A DNA stretch of 64,000 bases, taken from Burkholderia puraquae (GTDB lineage: Bacteria > Pseudomonadota > Gammaproteobacteria > Burkholderiales > Burkholderiaceae). Made by a program: the position numbers and the translations under genes. The stretch lies in assembly GCF_002099195.1 (NCBI RefSeq), contig NZ_NBYX01000001.1:434168-498167 (forward strand), read 5' to 3'. The notes under the pieces are model-generated. The model saw nothing but the letters and a program-made list of their open reading frames with translations. It made no database searches and had not been told where the DNA came from. Positions 17,344 through 27,113 of this stretch are shown here, piece after piece (position 1 is the stretch's first letter; each line of letters starts with the position of its first letter).

Positions 17344-17856
17344 TCAGGAAGCGGTTTCAGGCGATCCGGCCGCGTGGTGCGCGCCCGGTGCGAACCGGTT
17401 CGCTGTCAGCGTGAACGACGGCGGGATCGGCGACGTGACGGTTTCGAACAGCCGTTCGTGGCGCGTCGCATGAATGCGCCACACGCCATCGCGTTTTACG
17501 TACTGGTCGTCGTAGAACGCGGTGCCGTGCAGCAGGTAGTTATCCTCAAGATTGATCGCGTGATCCTCGAGAAACCACACGCCGCACGCGTGATCGGACG
17601 AGACCAGCGTGAGCTCGGGGTGATGGCCGTGATGCATCGTCAGGAAGGTCGGCTTGCCGATCAGTGCGCGCAGGCTGGACACGAACGCGTCGCGGCCGTC
17701 GTACGCATAGCGGCCGCCATACAACCGCGCGTCGCAGTCTTCGGTCAGGCAATCGGCGAGCAGAGCCCAGTCGTGCGTGTCGACCGCGCGGAAATACCGG
17801 TACTTCAACTGTCGGATCTGCTCGTACTCATGGAGCGTGCGGGTCGTGTCGTCCAT
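17344..17856 (-). CDS. SnoaL/NTF2-like protein (BaiE-type)
   Basis: A 170-residue NTF2-fold protein with 'YEQIRQLKYRYFRAVDTHDW' near the N-terminus, then 'FLTMHHGHHPEL' and 'DDQYVKRDGVWRIHATRH'. The Tyr/Asp and His pattern resembles bile-acid 7-alpha-dehydratase BaiE and scytalone-dehydratase-like enzymes, which eliminate water from cyclic beta-hydroxy-ketones. It is divergent from another BaiE-like gene 212 bp away. The dehydratase role is inferred from fold and context. Confidence 0.82.
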   Translation of the reverse strand: MDDTTRTLHEYEQIRQLKYRYFRAVDTHDWALLADCLTEDCDARLYGGRYAYDGRDAFVSSLRALIGKPTFLTMHHGHHPELTLVSSDHACGVWFLEDHAINLEDNYLLHGTAFYDDQYVKRDGVWRIHATRHERLFETVTSPIPPSFTLTANRFAPGAHHAAGSPETAS

Positions 17857-18068
17857 CGCCGGGTCTCGTGGTGGTGTGGTTCGATGGTAGGAACGAAGCT
17901 GCCTGCATCACATCGTCTGTTCGGACGAACGCCGTTGTTGCACGTAAGCGGCACTGTCGAAACGAATCATGGGTTTCATCCGAACGGGTGATGGCCGACG
18001 CAACGCGCGGCGGTAACGTGGCATCGACGCGGCGTTCGAACCGCGCCCGCACCGAACAAGGAGACAGG

Positions 18069-18569
18069 ATGACCCTCATCGAATCGCTGGAAGCGCGCGT
18101 GCGCCGGCTCGAGGACGCCGACGCGATCCGCCGGCTGAAGGCGCGCTACTTCACGTGCTGCGACCGCAAGGATCCGCAAGGGATGCGCGACTGCTTCGCA
18201 CCCGGTCTCGTGCACATCGACTATGGCCGGATCGGCACGTTCGATACACGCGATGCGCTCGTCGACGTATTCACGCAACTCGGCTGCCATCCGTACATCG
18301 TCGAGATGCACCACGGCGTGAATCCCGCGATCGACGTGCTCGACGACACGCATGCGCGCGGCACGTGGGGCCTGCACTACCAGATGATCGACACGAACGC
18401 GCGCACGCTCACGCAGCTCGGCGCGTACTACGACGACGAATACCGCAAGGTCGACGGCGAATGGAAGATCGCGGGCACGCGCTGCGTCGTCACGTCGACG
18501 CTGTCGGCCCGCTACGAAGGCGATGCGCCGGGCGTGCTGTTCGCCGGCGTACAGCCCCCGGCCGCCTGA
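18069..18569 (+). CDS. SnoaL/NTF2-like protein (BaiE-type)
   Basis: A 166-residue NTF2-fold protein opening 'LEARVRRLEDADAIRRLKAR' and carrying 'YFTCCDRKD', 'IVEMHHGVNPAI' and 'YYDDEYRKVDGEWKIAGTR'. It is clearly related to the gene at 17344 and to BaiE-like dehydratases. The start follows AAGGAGACAGG. First gene of a plus-strand operon with three SDRs. Likely removes water from, or isomerises, a cyclic intermediate; exact substrate unknown. Confidence 0.82.
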   Translation: MTLIESLEARVRRLEDADAIRRLKARYFTCCDRKDPQGMRDCFAPGLVHIDYGRIGTFDTRDALVDVFTQLGCHPYIVEMHHGVNPAIDVLDDTHARGTWGLHYQMIDTNARTLTQLGAYYDDEYRKVDGEWKIAGTRCVVTSTLSARYEGDAPGVLFAGVQPPAA

Positions 18570-18619
18570 CGCACGCCAGCGCCACGCTCATGGCGCACAT
18601 TCCACAGGAGATATCGAAC

Positions 18620-19486
18620 ATGACACATAACCACGATACGCCGGTTGCCGTCGTGACGGGCGCATCGCGCGGCGCGGGCAAGGGTATCGCGCGCGCGCTC
18701 GGCGCGGCCGGCATGACCGTCTACGTAACGGGCCGCTCGCAGCACGAAGGCGATGCGCCGCTGCCCGGCACGATCCACGCGACCGCACGCGAGATCGATG
18801 CGCTCGGCGGCCGCGGGATCGCGGTGGCCTGCGACCATGCGGACGACGCGCAGGTGAAGGCACTGTTCGAGCGCGTCGAACGCGAAAGCGGGCGGCTCGA
18901 CATTCTCGTCAACAACGCGACCAGCCTGCACGATCAGCTGATCCTGCCGGGCCCGTTCTGGGAGAAGTCGCTCGACCTCGTCGACATCCTCGATGTCGGG
19001 CTGCGCTCGGCCTATGTCGCGAGCTGGCATGCGGCGCCGCTGATGGCGAAGCGCCGCAGCGGGTTGATCGCGTTCACGTCGTCGTTCGGCGCGAGCTGCT
19101 ACATGCACGGCGCGGCCTACGGCGCGCAGAAGTCCGGCGTCGACAAGTTCGCGAAGGACATGGCCGTCGACCTGAAACCGTTCGACGTCGCGGCCGTGTC
19201 GATCTGGATGGGCCCGCTGCGCACCGAGCGCACGACGCGCGTGTGGGACGAACACCCGGATCTGTACAAGGAATTCTCGCTCGTCGCGGAAAGCCCCGAA
19301 TTCACGGGCCGCGTGATTCACGCGATCCACGGCGATCCGCAGCGCATGGCGCTGTCGGGGCAGGTGCTGGTCGGTGCGGAAGCCGCACTGCAGTACGGCA
19401 TCGCCGATCTCGACGGCAAGCAGCCGCCGTCGTACCGCGAGTTGCTCGGCGGGCCCGTGCAGGCACATCCGGCGATCGTCGCCTGA
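18620..19486 (+). CDS. SDR oxidoreductase (DHRS1-like)
   Basis: A 288-residue SDR with TGASRGAG (13-20), an NNAT variant (98-101) in place of NNAG, Ser154/155, Tyr167 and Lys171. The pattern 'FWEKSLDLVDILDVGLRSAY' and the ~35-residue extension beyond the usual core match the DHRS1-like subgroup, which includes steroid-active enzymes. An ACAGGAG ribosome-binding site precedes ATG 18620. Operon member, 9 bp before the next SDR. Confidence 0.87.
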   Translation: MTHNHDTPVAVVTGASRGAGKGIARALGAAGMTVYVTGRSQHEGDAPLPGTIHATAREIDALGGRGIAVACDHADDAQVKALFERVERESGRLDILVNNATSLHDQLILPGPFWEKSLDLVDILDVGLRSAYVASWHAAPLMAKRRSGLIAFTSSFGASCYMHGAAYGAQKSGVDKFAKDMAVDLKPFDVAAVSIWMGPLRTERTTRVWDEHPDLYKEFSLVAESPEFTGRVIHAIHGDPQRMALSGQVLVGAEAALQYGIADLDGKQPPSYRELLGGPVQAHPAIVA

Positions 19487-19495
19487 GGAGATCGC

Positions 19496-20251
19496 ATGGG
19501 CATCCTGACAGGCAAGGTCGCGCTCGTGACGGGCGCGGGGCAGGGCGTCGGCCAGGGCGTCGCGCAGGCGCTCGCAGCGGAGGGCGCACGCGTCGCAGTG
19601 GTCGGTCGCACCCGCGACAAGCTGCTCGCGACCTGCGAAGCGATCCGCGTGCGCGGCGGCGCGGCCGAACCGTTCGTGTGCGACGTGATGGACGCCGCGC
19701 AGATCGAGCAGTGCGTCGACAGCGTCGTCGCGCGGTTTGGCGGCGTGCAGATCCTGGTCAACAACGCGCAGGTCGTGCCGCTCGGCCGCCTGCTCGACGT
19801 GACCGATGCGGATTTTATGGCGGGGCTCGAGTCGGGGCCGATCGCGACGCTGCGCATGATGCGTGCGTGCCATCCGCATCTGAAGGGTAACGGCGTGATC
19901 GTCAATTTCGCGTCGTCGGCCGCGGTGCGCTGGGATGCGTCCGGCTACGGTGCATACGCGGCGACGAAGGAGGCGATTCGTGCGCTGACGCGTGCGGCGG
20001 CCTGCGAATGGGGCGTGGACGGCATCCGCGTGAACGCGGTCGCGCCGCATGCGTTGTCGCCGGGCCTGAAAGGCTGGGTCGACGCAAATCCGCAGGAAGC
20101 CGCCGCATTCTTCCGCACGATTCCGCTCGGCCGCGTAGGCGACTGCGAGCAGGACATCGGGCGCGCGATCGTGTTTCTGGCGAGCCGCGATGCCGCGTAC
20201 CTGACGGGCGCGACGCTGCCGCTCGACGGCGGGCAGGCTTACTGGGGCTGA
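19496..20251 (+). CDS. Short-chain dehydrogenase/reductase (SDR)
   Basis: A 251-residue classical SDR: TGAGQGVG (12-19), 'VVGRTRDK' after the second strand (favours NADP), NNAQ (89-92), Ser140/141, Tyr154, Lys158 and a C-terminal 'DGGQAYWG'. Nine bases separate it from the upstream SDR. It presumably carries out one redox step of the cluster's pathway; substrate unknown. Confidence 0.88.
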   Translation: MGILTGKVALVTGAGQGVGQGVAQALAAEGARVAVVGRTRDKLLATCEAIRVRGGAAEPFVCDVMDAAQIEQCVDSVVARFGGVQILVNNAQVVPLGRLLDVTDADFMAGLESGPIATLRMMRACHPHLKGNGVIVNFASSAAVRWDASGYGAYAATKEAIRALTRAAACEWGVDGIRVNAVAPHALSPGLKGWVDANPQEAAAFFRTIPLGRVGDCEQDIGRAIVFLASRDAAYLTGATLPLDGGQAYWG

Positions 20252-20358
20252 CGGCGGAAGCCGGCGGCGCACGGCGTTGGCCATATGCCAATCATGGTCC
20301 GGCGAGCACGCGCACGCATGCGCGGCAGCCGGCAAACCGGAATCGAAGAGAGGACGAC

Positions 20359-21135
20359 ATGGGTCGACTGGATGGAAAGGTAGCGATCGTCACGGGCGGT
20401 GCGCGTGGCATGGGCGCGGCGACGTGCCGGCTGTTCGTCGCGGAGGGGGCGCGCGTCGTGATCGGCGACGTGCTCGACGCGGAAGGCGAGGCACTCGCGC
20501 GCGAGCTTGGCGGCGCGGCGCGCTTCATGCGGCTCGACGTCGCGGACGAAGCGAACTGGGTGCGCGTGACCGAAGCGACGATGGAGCAGTTCGGCCGTAT
20601 CGACGTGCTGGTCAACAATGCGGCCGTGCTGACGTTCGGCGGCATCACCGAGCTGTCGAAACGCGATTTCGAGCGCGCGGTGTCGATCAACCTCGTCGGC
20701 ACGTTCGTCGGAATCCGGACGATCGCGCCGCGCATGATCGCGCGGAAAGGCGGGTCGATCGTCAACATCTCGTCGGTGGACGGGCTGCGCGGCGTGAATG
20801 CGCTGGCCGCGTACGTGTCGAGCAAGTGGGGCGTGCGCGGGCTGACGAAGGTCGCGGCGCTCGAACTCGGTCATCAGGGCGTGCGCGTGAATTCGATTCA
20901 TCCGGGCGGCGTGAACACCACGATGTCGAACCCGACCGGGGCGCCGCTCGAGGAAATCGACAAGCACTATGCGAACGTGCCGCTGCAACGCGTCGGCCTG
21001 CCCGACGAAATTGCGCGCGCGACGCTGTTCCTCGCAAGCGACGAAGCGTCGTACTGCAACGGCGCCGAGCTGGCCGTCGACGGCGGGATGGCGGCGGGCG
21101 CGTATTACCCCGGATTGCCGGGCGCACCGTTTTGA
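20359..21135 (+). CDS. SDR, 3-alpha(20-beta)-hydroxysteroid-dehydrogenase-like
   Basis: A 258-residue SDR with TGGARGMG (12-19), 'VIGDVLDAEGEA' (Asp favours NAD), NNAA (86-89), Ser139, Tyr152 and Lys156. The 'YVSSKWGVRGLTKVAALELG' and 'VRVNSIHPGGVNTTM' blocks are those of the FabG3/HSD20 hydroxysteroid-dehydrogenase subgroup; I know the similarity by memory, not by search. Last gene of the 18069-21135 operon. It supports, but does not prove, a steroid- or terpenoid-like substrate. Confidence 0.86.
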   Translation: MGRLDGKVAIVTGGARGMGAATCRLFVAEGARVVIGDVLDAEGEALARELGGAARFMRLDVADEANWVRVTEATMEQFGRIDVLVNNAAVLTFGGITELSKRDFERAVSINLVGTFVGIRTIAPRMIARKGGSIVNISSVDGLRGVNALAAYVSSKWGVRGLTKVAALELGHQGVRVNSIHPGGVNTTMSNPTGAPLEEIDKHYANVPLQRVGLPDEIARATLFLASDEASYCNGAELAVDGGMAAGAYYPGLPGAPF

Positions 21136-21661
21136 GCAGGGGGGGCCTGCCGCACGTTCATGTCGGATGTTTGTGTACGCAACCTAATTCAGGGTTTGCC
21201 TGAGTAGCGAAAACGTGAATTCGCACGGCCCGCGTTCTGGTTCGCAGTGCGCGGAAAGCGCGAGCCGAATTTTCTGCTCCCCCGAAACCCTTGCCGGACG
21301 GCCATCCTGGCCGTTTCGTCCCCAAAGCGCGCGCAATGGCGCTGTAAAAAGGACGCACAGGCAACCGGCGTGCCGGCTTGCCGACATAGTTGTTTCTTGT
21401 TGCAACGCAACGTTTGCCGAATAACGGCGATGGTATGCTGGCCGTCATGGAGTTGTACGGCAGGTTGCTTGTATGGCGAAACTCGCGTTCGCACTTACTA
21501 AAGAGACATCACCTTCTCTCGCTCGCATCGCGGCATCGACGCGCGCTCCGCTCGCGCGTCCCGTCCTGCGCGCCGCCGCACCCTGCGCTCCAATCGCATA
21601 CCCCATCTCGCGGGCTCGCCCCGCAACCCCCATCCCCGCCCAATAATCTGGAGACATTCTC
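21136..21661. other. Leader/intergenic region before pckG
   Basis: No gene seen. It contains a small hairpin ACGGCCA-TCC-TGGCCGT (about 21298-21314) followed by TTTC that could end the SDR operon, and a second imperfect inverted repeat at about 21361-21382. A promoter-like extended -10 lies at 21432-21439. The long leader suggests independent control of pckG. Confidence 0.4.
21431..21439 (+). promoter_or_regulatory. Possible extended -10 promoter for pckG
   Basis: TGG directly followed by TATGCT forms an extended -10 element about 220 bp upstream of pckG. No good -35 lies at standard spacing, which is acceptable for this promoter class. Confidence 0.3.
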
Positions 21662-23527
<1,866 letters not shown>

Positions 23528-23553
23528 CGGTCCGTATCGACGTAGTCGCGCTA

Positions 23554-23595
23554 ACGTCCCGCCGCCGGCATTCATCGCCGGCGGCGGGACGTTTT
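23554..23595 (+). terminator. Rho-independent terminator of pckG
   Basis: A perfect 16-bp GC-rich stem (23554-23569 with 23577-23592), a 7-base loop ATTCATC, and a following T-run begin 27 bases after the pckG stop. Confidence 0.88.
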
Positions 23596-23624
23596 CACAT
23601 CCACGCCACACCCGCGCCGTTCGC

Positions 23625-24533
23625 TTACTGCGCGCGGCAATGCGCGACGACTTCGTCGACCGCGCGCTGCACGTCGCCGCGCCGGTAGCGCAGCAGTGCG
23701 CTGTCGGCCGGATCGGGCTCGTACGACACGACATTGCCGCGCCCCGTGTAGATCGCGATGTCGGGCAGCAGCGGATGCTCCTGGTCGAGCGACGGTACCG
23801 CCTGCGGGTTGCCGGCCGCGCGGAAGAAGGCGGCGAAGTAGTCGGCAAAGCTGAGGTTCTCGTCGCCGACGAGGTAGGCCTTGCCCGCTTCGCCGCGCTG
23901 CAGCGCGCCCCAGATCGCTTCCGACAGCGATTGCGTCGAGATGAAGTTGCTGCCGCCGGCCGGCCCGAACACGGGCAGCCCCGCGAACTGGCCCAGCGCA
24001 TAGCCGGTATAGGCAGTGAACATCTCGTTGCGCAGCCCCGGCACGGACCCGACGACGAACGGCGCATTGACGCTGCAGACGGCGAACGACGGCGTCGCGA
24101 GCGCACGCACGCGTTCGTCGGCGAGGTGGCGCGAGCGCACGTACGGCACCGTGTCGATGAGCGCCGGCGCGACCTGCGGATAAAAGCTGCCGACCAGCAC
24201 CGCGCGCTTCACGCCCGCGTCGCGCGCGAGCGCGAAGAAGCGCGGCACCGCGTCGACGTTCGCGCGTTCCCAGTGCGCGGCTTCGTCGGTGCCGGGCGGC
24301 AGGTGGCGGATGTCGTTGCCGGCCGCGAACACCACCGCGTCGAACGGCGCGAGATCGTCGCGCGTGAAGTTGCCGGCCACGTAGTCGCGCGGCAGCACGT
24401 CGAACTGTGCGAGCGCGCTGCCGGGGGCGGGCGGCTTGCGTGCGGCGAGCGTGACGTGGTTGCCCTGCGCGTGCAGGTGCAGCGCGGCATGGCCGCCGAT
24501 GAGGCCGGTGCCGCCGACGATCAGGATCTTCAT
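23625..24533 (-). CDS. NAD-dependent epimerase/dehydratase-family (extended SDR) protein
   Basis: A 302-residue extended SDR with an N-terminal 'MKILIVGGTGLIGGHAALHL' nucleotide loop (GxxGxxG). The canonical Tyr-x-x-x-Lys is not obvious, and 'VLVGSFYPQ' occupies the usual active-site strand, so it may bind NAD(P) without classical epimerase chemistry. It lies downstream of the SDR at 24592 (58 bp) on the minus strand. Likely a reductase or isomerase in the cluster; substrate unknown. Confidence 0.82.
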   Translation of the reverse strand: MKILIVGGTGLIGGHAALHLHAQGNHVTLAARKPPAPGSALAQFDVLPRDYVAGNFTRDDLAPFDAVVFAAGNDIRHLPPGTDEAAHWERANVDAVPRFFALARDAGVKRAVLVGSFYPQVAPALIDTVPYVRSRHLADERVRALATPSFAVCSVNAPFVVGSVPGLRNEMFTAYTGYALGQFAGLPVFGPAGGSNFISTQSLSEAIWGALQRGEAGKAYLVGDENLSFADYFAAFFRAAGNPQAVPSLDQEHPLLPDIAIYTGRGNVVSYEPDPADSALLRYRRGDVQRAVDEVVAHCRAQ

Positions 24534-24591
24534 GGTGTCTCCGGTAGCGGCCCAACCGCGCCGCATGAAATGAACAGGCGAGCGGTGCCGC

Positions 24592-25428
24592 TCAGAAGTT
24601 GAAGCCGTTGCCCGTGACGACGGGCAGGTTGGTCCAGAAGCCGTTCGGGTCGCGATACCAGCCGGCCGCCGCGAGCGCGCCGCCGTCGACATGCAGCGTC
24701 GTGCCGGTGACCCACGCGGCGAGCGGGCTCGCAAGGAACAGCGCGGCGCCCGCGATGTCGCCGGCCGCGCCGAAGCGCCCGAGCGGGATCCAGCGCGGGA
24801 TGTGCTCGCGATGCTCGGCCGCGACCATCGCGCTGACGGGCACCTGCGGCGTCTCGGTGGTTTCGGGCGCGATCTGGTTCACGCGAATGCCGGCCGGCCC
24901 GAGTTCGACGGCGAGGCTTTTCGTGAATCCGGTCAGCGCGGCCTTGAACGACGCGTATACGGTGCAGTTCGGAATCGCGCGAAAGCCTTCGATCGACGAC
25001 ACGCCGACGATGCTGCTGCCTGCGCCGCGTTTGCGCAGTAACGGCAGCATCGCGCGCGTGACGATGAACACCTGGCGCAGGTTCACGTCGAACAGCCGCG
25101 CGATGTCGTCGTCGGTATAGTCGTCGAACGGTTTCGCGATCTGCAGGAAATCGCCCACATTGTTGACGAGCACGTCGAGGCCGCCGAAGTGCGCGTCGAC
25201 CGTTCGCGCGAACGCATTGACTTCTTCGCGGCGCGTGACGTCCACGGTGCCGACGAGCGCGTCGACGCCCGCCGCTTCGAGTGCCTGGCGCACGCCCTGC
25301 GCGCGGGCCGGGTCGATCTCGGCCACCGCGACGCGCGCACCGGCCGCGCCGAACGCTTCCGCGCATGCACGGCCGATGCCTGCGCCGCCGCCGGTGACCA
25401 GCACGGTCTTGCCGGTAAATGAAATCAT
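24592..25428 (-). CDS. Short-chain dehydrogenase/reductase (SDR)
   Basis: A 278-residue SDR: TGGGAGIG (12-19), 'VAVAEIDPARA' with acidic residue (NAD-type), NNVG (89-92), Ser144/145, Tyr158, Lys162, and a longer tail ending 'GFWTNLPVVTGNGFNF'. An AAAGGAG ribosome-binding site stands before ATG 25428. Same strand and close to a deleted SDR fragment and an NTF2-like gene, so probably one operon running 26167 to 23625. Confidence 0.88.
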   Translation of the reverse strand: MISFTGKTVLVTGGGAGIGRACAEAFGAAGARVAVAEIDPARAQGVRQALEAAGVDALVGTVDVTRREEVNAFARTVDAHFGGLDVLVNNVGDFLQIAKPFDDYTDDDIARLFDVNLRQVFIVTRAMLPLLRKRGAGSSIVGVSSIEGFRAIPNCTVYASFKAALTGFTKSLAVELGPAGIRVNQIAPETTETPQVPVSAMVAAEHREHIPRWIPLGRFGAAGDIAGAALFLASPLAAWVTGTTLHVDGGALAAAGWYRDPNGFWTNLPVVTGNGFNF

Positions 25429-25465
25429 CGATGGACTCCTTTGAACAGGGAAGCAGTGGGTCGCG

Positions 25466-25747
25466 TCACAGCGACGACACCCGTTGCGCGTTGTCGATCC
25501 GCAGCTCCGCACCGTTCACGAAACGCGCTTCGTCGGACGCGAGGAACAGCACGGGATTCGCGACGCGGCTGCCGGGCACTGCGTCGGTCAGTTGCCGCTG
25601 CGTGCGTTCGAGTGCGTCGTGGCGGCGGCCCATCGGCACGACGGCCGCGCCGTCGGCGACGAGCGCGTGCGCGCAGGCCGCGCCGATGCCGCCGGCGCCG
25701 CTTGTCACGAGCGCGGTGCGGCCGTCGAGGGGAGCAGAGGGGCGCAT
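25466..25747 (-). pseudogene. Internally deleted SDR
   Basis: A 93-residue open frame whose first ~56 residues are an SDR N-terminus ('RTALVTSGAGGIGAACAHAL', with a serine where the TGxxxGIG glycine loop begins). The last ~32 residues are an SDR C-terminus ('ANPVLFLASDEARFVNGAEL'). The ~150 central residues, with NNAG, the catalytic Ser and Tyr-x-x-x-Lys, are missing without loss of frame. An SDR lacking them cannot be catalytic. It sits 3 bp after the NTF2-like gene, in operon order. An in-frame deletion remnant is most likely. Confidence 0.8.
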
Positions 25748-25750
25748 CGT

Positions 25751-26167
25751 TCAGCCCTCCAGCGGCAGGTCTTGCGCCCAGTCGACGTGCAGCGTGCGCG
25801 TGGCAAAGCGCCACGTGCCGCCGTCGAACACGCAGCGGTCGCGATAGCGCAGCCCCCAGTCGAGCTTGCGCTTCACGCCGTCGCGCCCGTAGACGTGGCA
25901 GGCGATGCCATAGGTCTCGACGTCGGCCTCGCCGGCGTCGAGCGTGACGAGCTGGTTGTGCACGTGATGCTGGGTCGCTTCGTAGCGCTCGATCACGCGC
26001 ATGCCCGCGACGATCGCGTCGCGGTCGTCGAAGCGGAAGCCGGGGCCGGCCAGGGTGGCATCGGCGGTGAACAGGGCGGTGAGTCGTGGCCAGTCGCGCC
26101 GGTCGACGGCTTGCGCGTAGCGGCACGCCAGTTCGTACAGCGCGCGGCGGGGATTGGAATCGGTCAT
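25751..26167 (-). CDS. SnoaL/NTF2-like protein
   Basis: A 138-residue NTF2-fold protein ('LACRYAQAVDRRDWPRLTAL', then 'ATQHHVHNQLVTL' and 'YRDRCVFDGGTWRFATRTL'), the third BaiE/SnoaL-like gene in the cluster. The start at 26167 fits family length; an upstream in-frame ATG at 26311 would add unrelated Arg-rich sequence. First gene of the minus-strand group with the deleted SDR and intact SDR. Probable dehydratase/isomerase or ligand-binding role. Confidence 0.82.
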   Translation of the reverse strand: MTDSNPRRALYELACRYAQAVDRRDWPRLTALFTADATLAGPGFRFDDRDAIVAGMRVIERYEATQHHVHNQLVTLDAGEADVETYGIACHVYGRDGVKRKLDWGLRYRDRCVFDGGTWRFATRTLHVDWAQDLPLEG

Positions 26168-26627
26168 GCGTTGGCTCCCGTGGAAGAACGGAACGCGTCG
26201 GCTGCGCGAGGCGGGCCGGCGCGGCGGCATTGCGACATCGACGCGCAGGTTCGCACCGGGCAGGCCGAGATTCATCATCCATACGGAGCAGGGCGAGGTC
26301 GGGGAAAACACCGGGGCCGGCCGCCGCGCAGCAGCCGAGGGCGCATGGTTGGTGCGGCGCAGCGACCGGTGCGCGACATGCGTCTGACGATCGGTGCGGC
26401 CGGCTGCGACAGGCGCGCGACGTGTCGCGTTACCGTCGCGTATGCGAAGCGATGGCGCGCGATGTTGCGATGCGGCAGGTCGTGTGCGCGCCGCTCAGCG
26501 TTTGCCCCTAGTCGAAACGGACGATGGCCGGCGGCCGGGCGCTGGCTACCGTGCAGTCATCCGGTGCCGCATGCGATGCACGCCGGACACGAACCGCACC
26601 AGCGGACAACCGGAGGGGACGACGATC
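26168..26627. other. Intergenic region between divergent transcription units
   Basis: No gene recognised in about 460 bp. It should hold the promoters of the minus-strand NTF2-like group and of the small secreted protein at 26628. No clear operator palindrome seen. Confidence 0.35.
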
Positions 26628-26837
26628 ATGAGACTGACGACTCGCAAGCTGTGCGTACTGGCGATGGGCACGTTCGCTGCCATGGCGATGGCGCGATACG
26701 GTGCCGATCAGGTCCCGTCGCCGCCGTACGCGGCCGGCATCCTGCAATGCCGCTCGGTCGACGTGAACGGCCTGCCGACCGGCTGCGTGCCGATCGATCC
26801 GTCGCACTTCGGTTTCGCCGCGTTGCGCGGCATGTGA
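26628..26837 (+). CDS. Small exported protein of unknown function
   Basis: A 69-residue protein with a signal-peptide-like N-terminus ('MRLTTRKLCVLAMGTFAAMA') and two cysteines in the mature part ('LQCRSVDVNGLPTGCVPID') that could form a disulphide. CGGAGG lies 9 bases before ATG 26628. No known domain. It precedes the FAD-dehydrogenase gene but is separated by 276 bp. Confidence 0.55.
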   Translation: MRLTTRKLCVLAMGTFAAMAMARYGADQVPSPPYAAGILQCRSVDVNGLPTGCVPIDPSHFGFAALRGM

Positions 26838-27113
26838 CGCCGGCGCGGCCACGCGCCGTGCAGGCCGGAAGCCGTGGCAGCGCGATGGCGTACGGACGCC
26901 GTTCGCTACGACAACGGCGGAATCATCGCGCGCCGATCCCGCTTCACGCGGTTCGACGCCAACCGGGCACGAGACGGCGTGCGTCCTGCACGCGCACCGG
27001 CGTACCCCCGTCTCGGCAACGGGCCGTTGAAGCGACGTCCGCGTCGGGCCGCCTGCCGGCCTTCGCCACGATCACCGCTTCCCGCAGATTTCCTACACGC
27101 TGACCCATTCCTC

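Noticed and set aside
18512..20335. 607-codon open frame antisense to three SDR genes
   Set aside because: Overlaps genes with intact catalytic motifs; composition is Arg/His/Ala-rich.
26874..27113. Upstream extension of the FAD dehydrogenase frame
   Set aside because: Arg/Pro-rich, unlike the family; start at 27114 gives family length.
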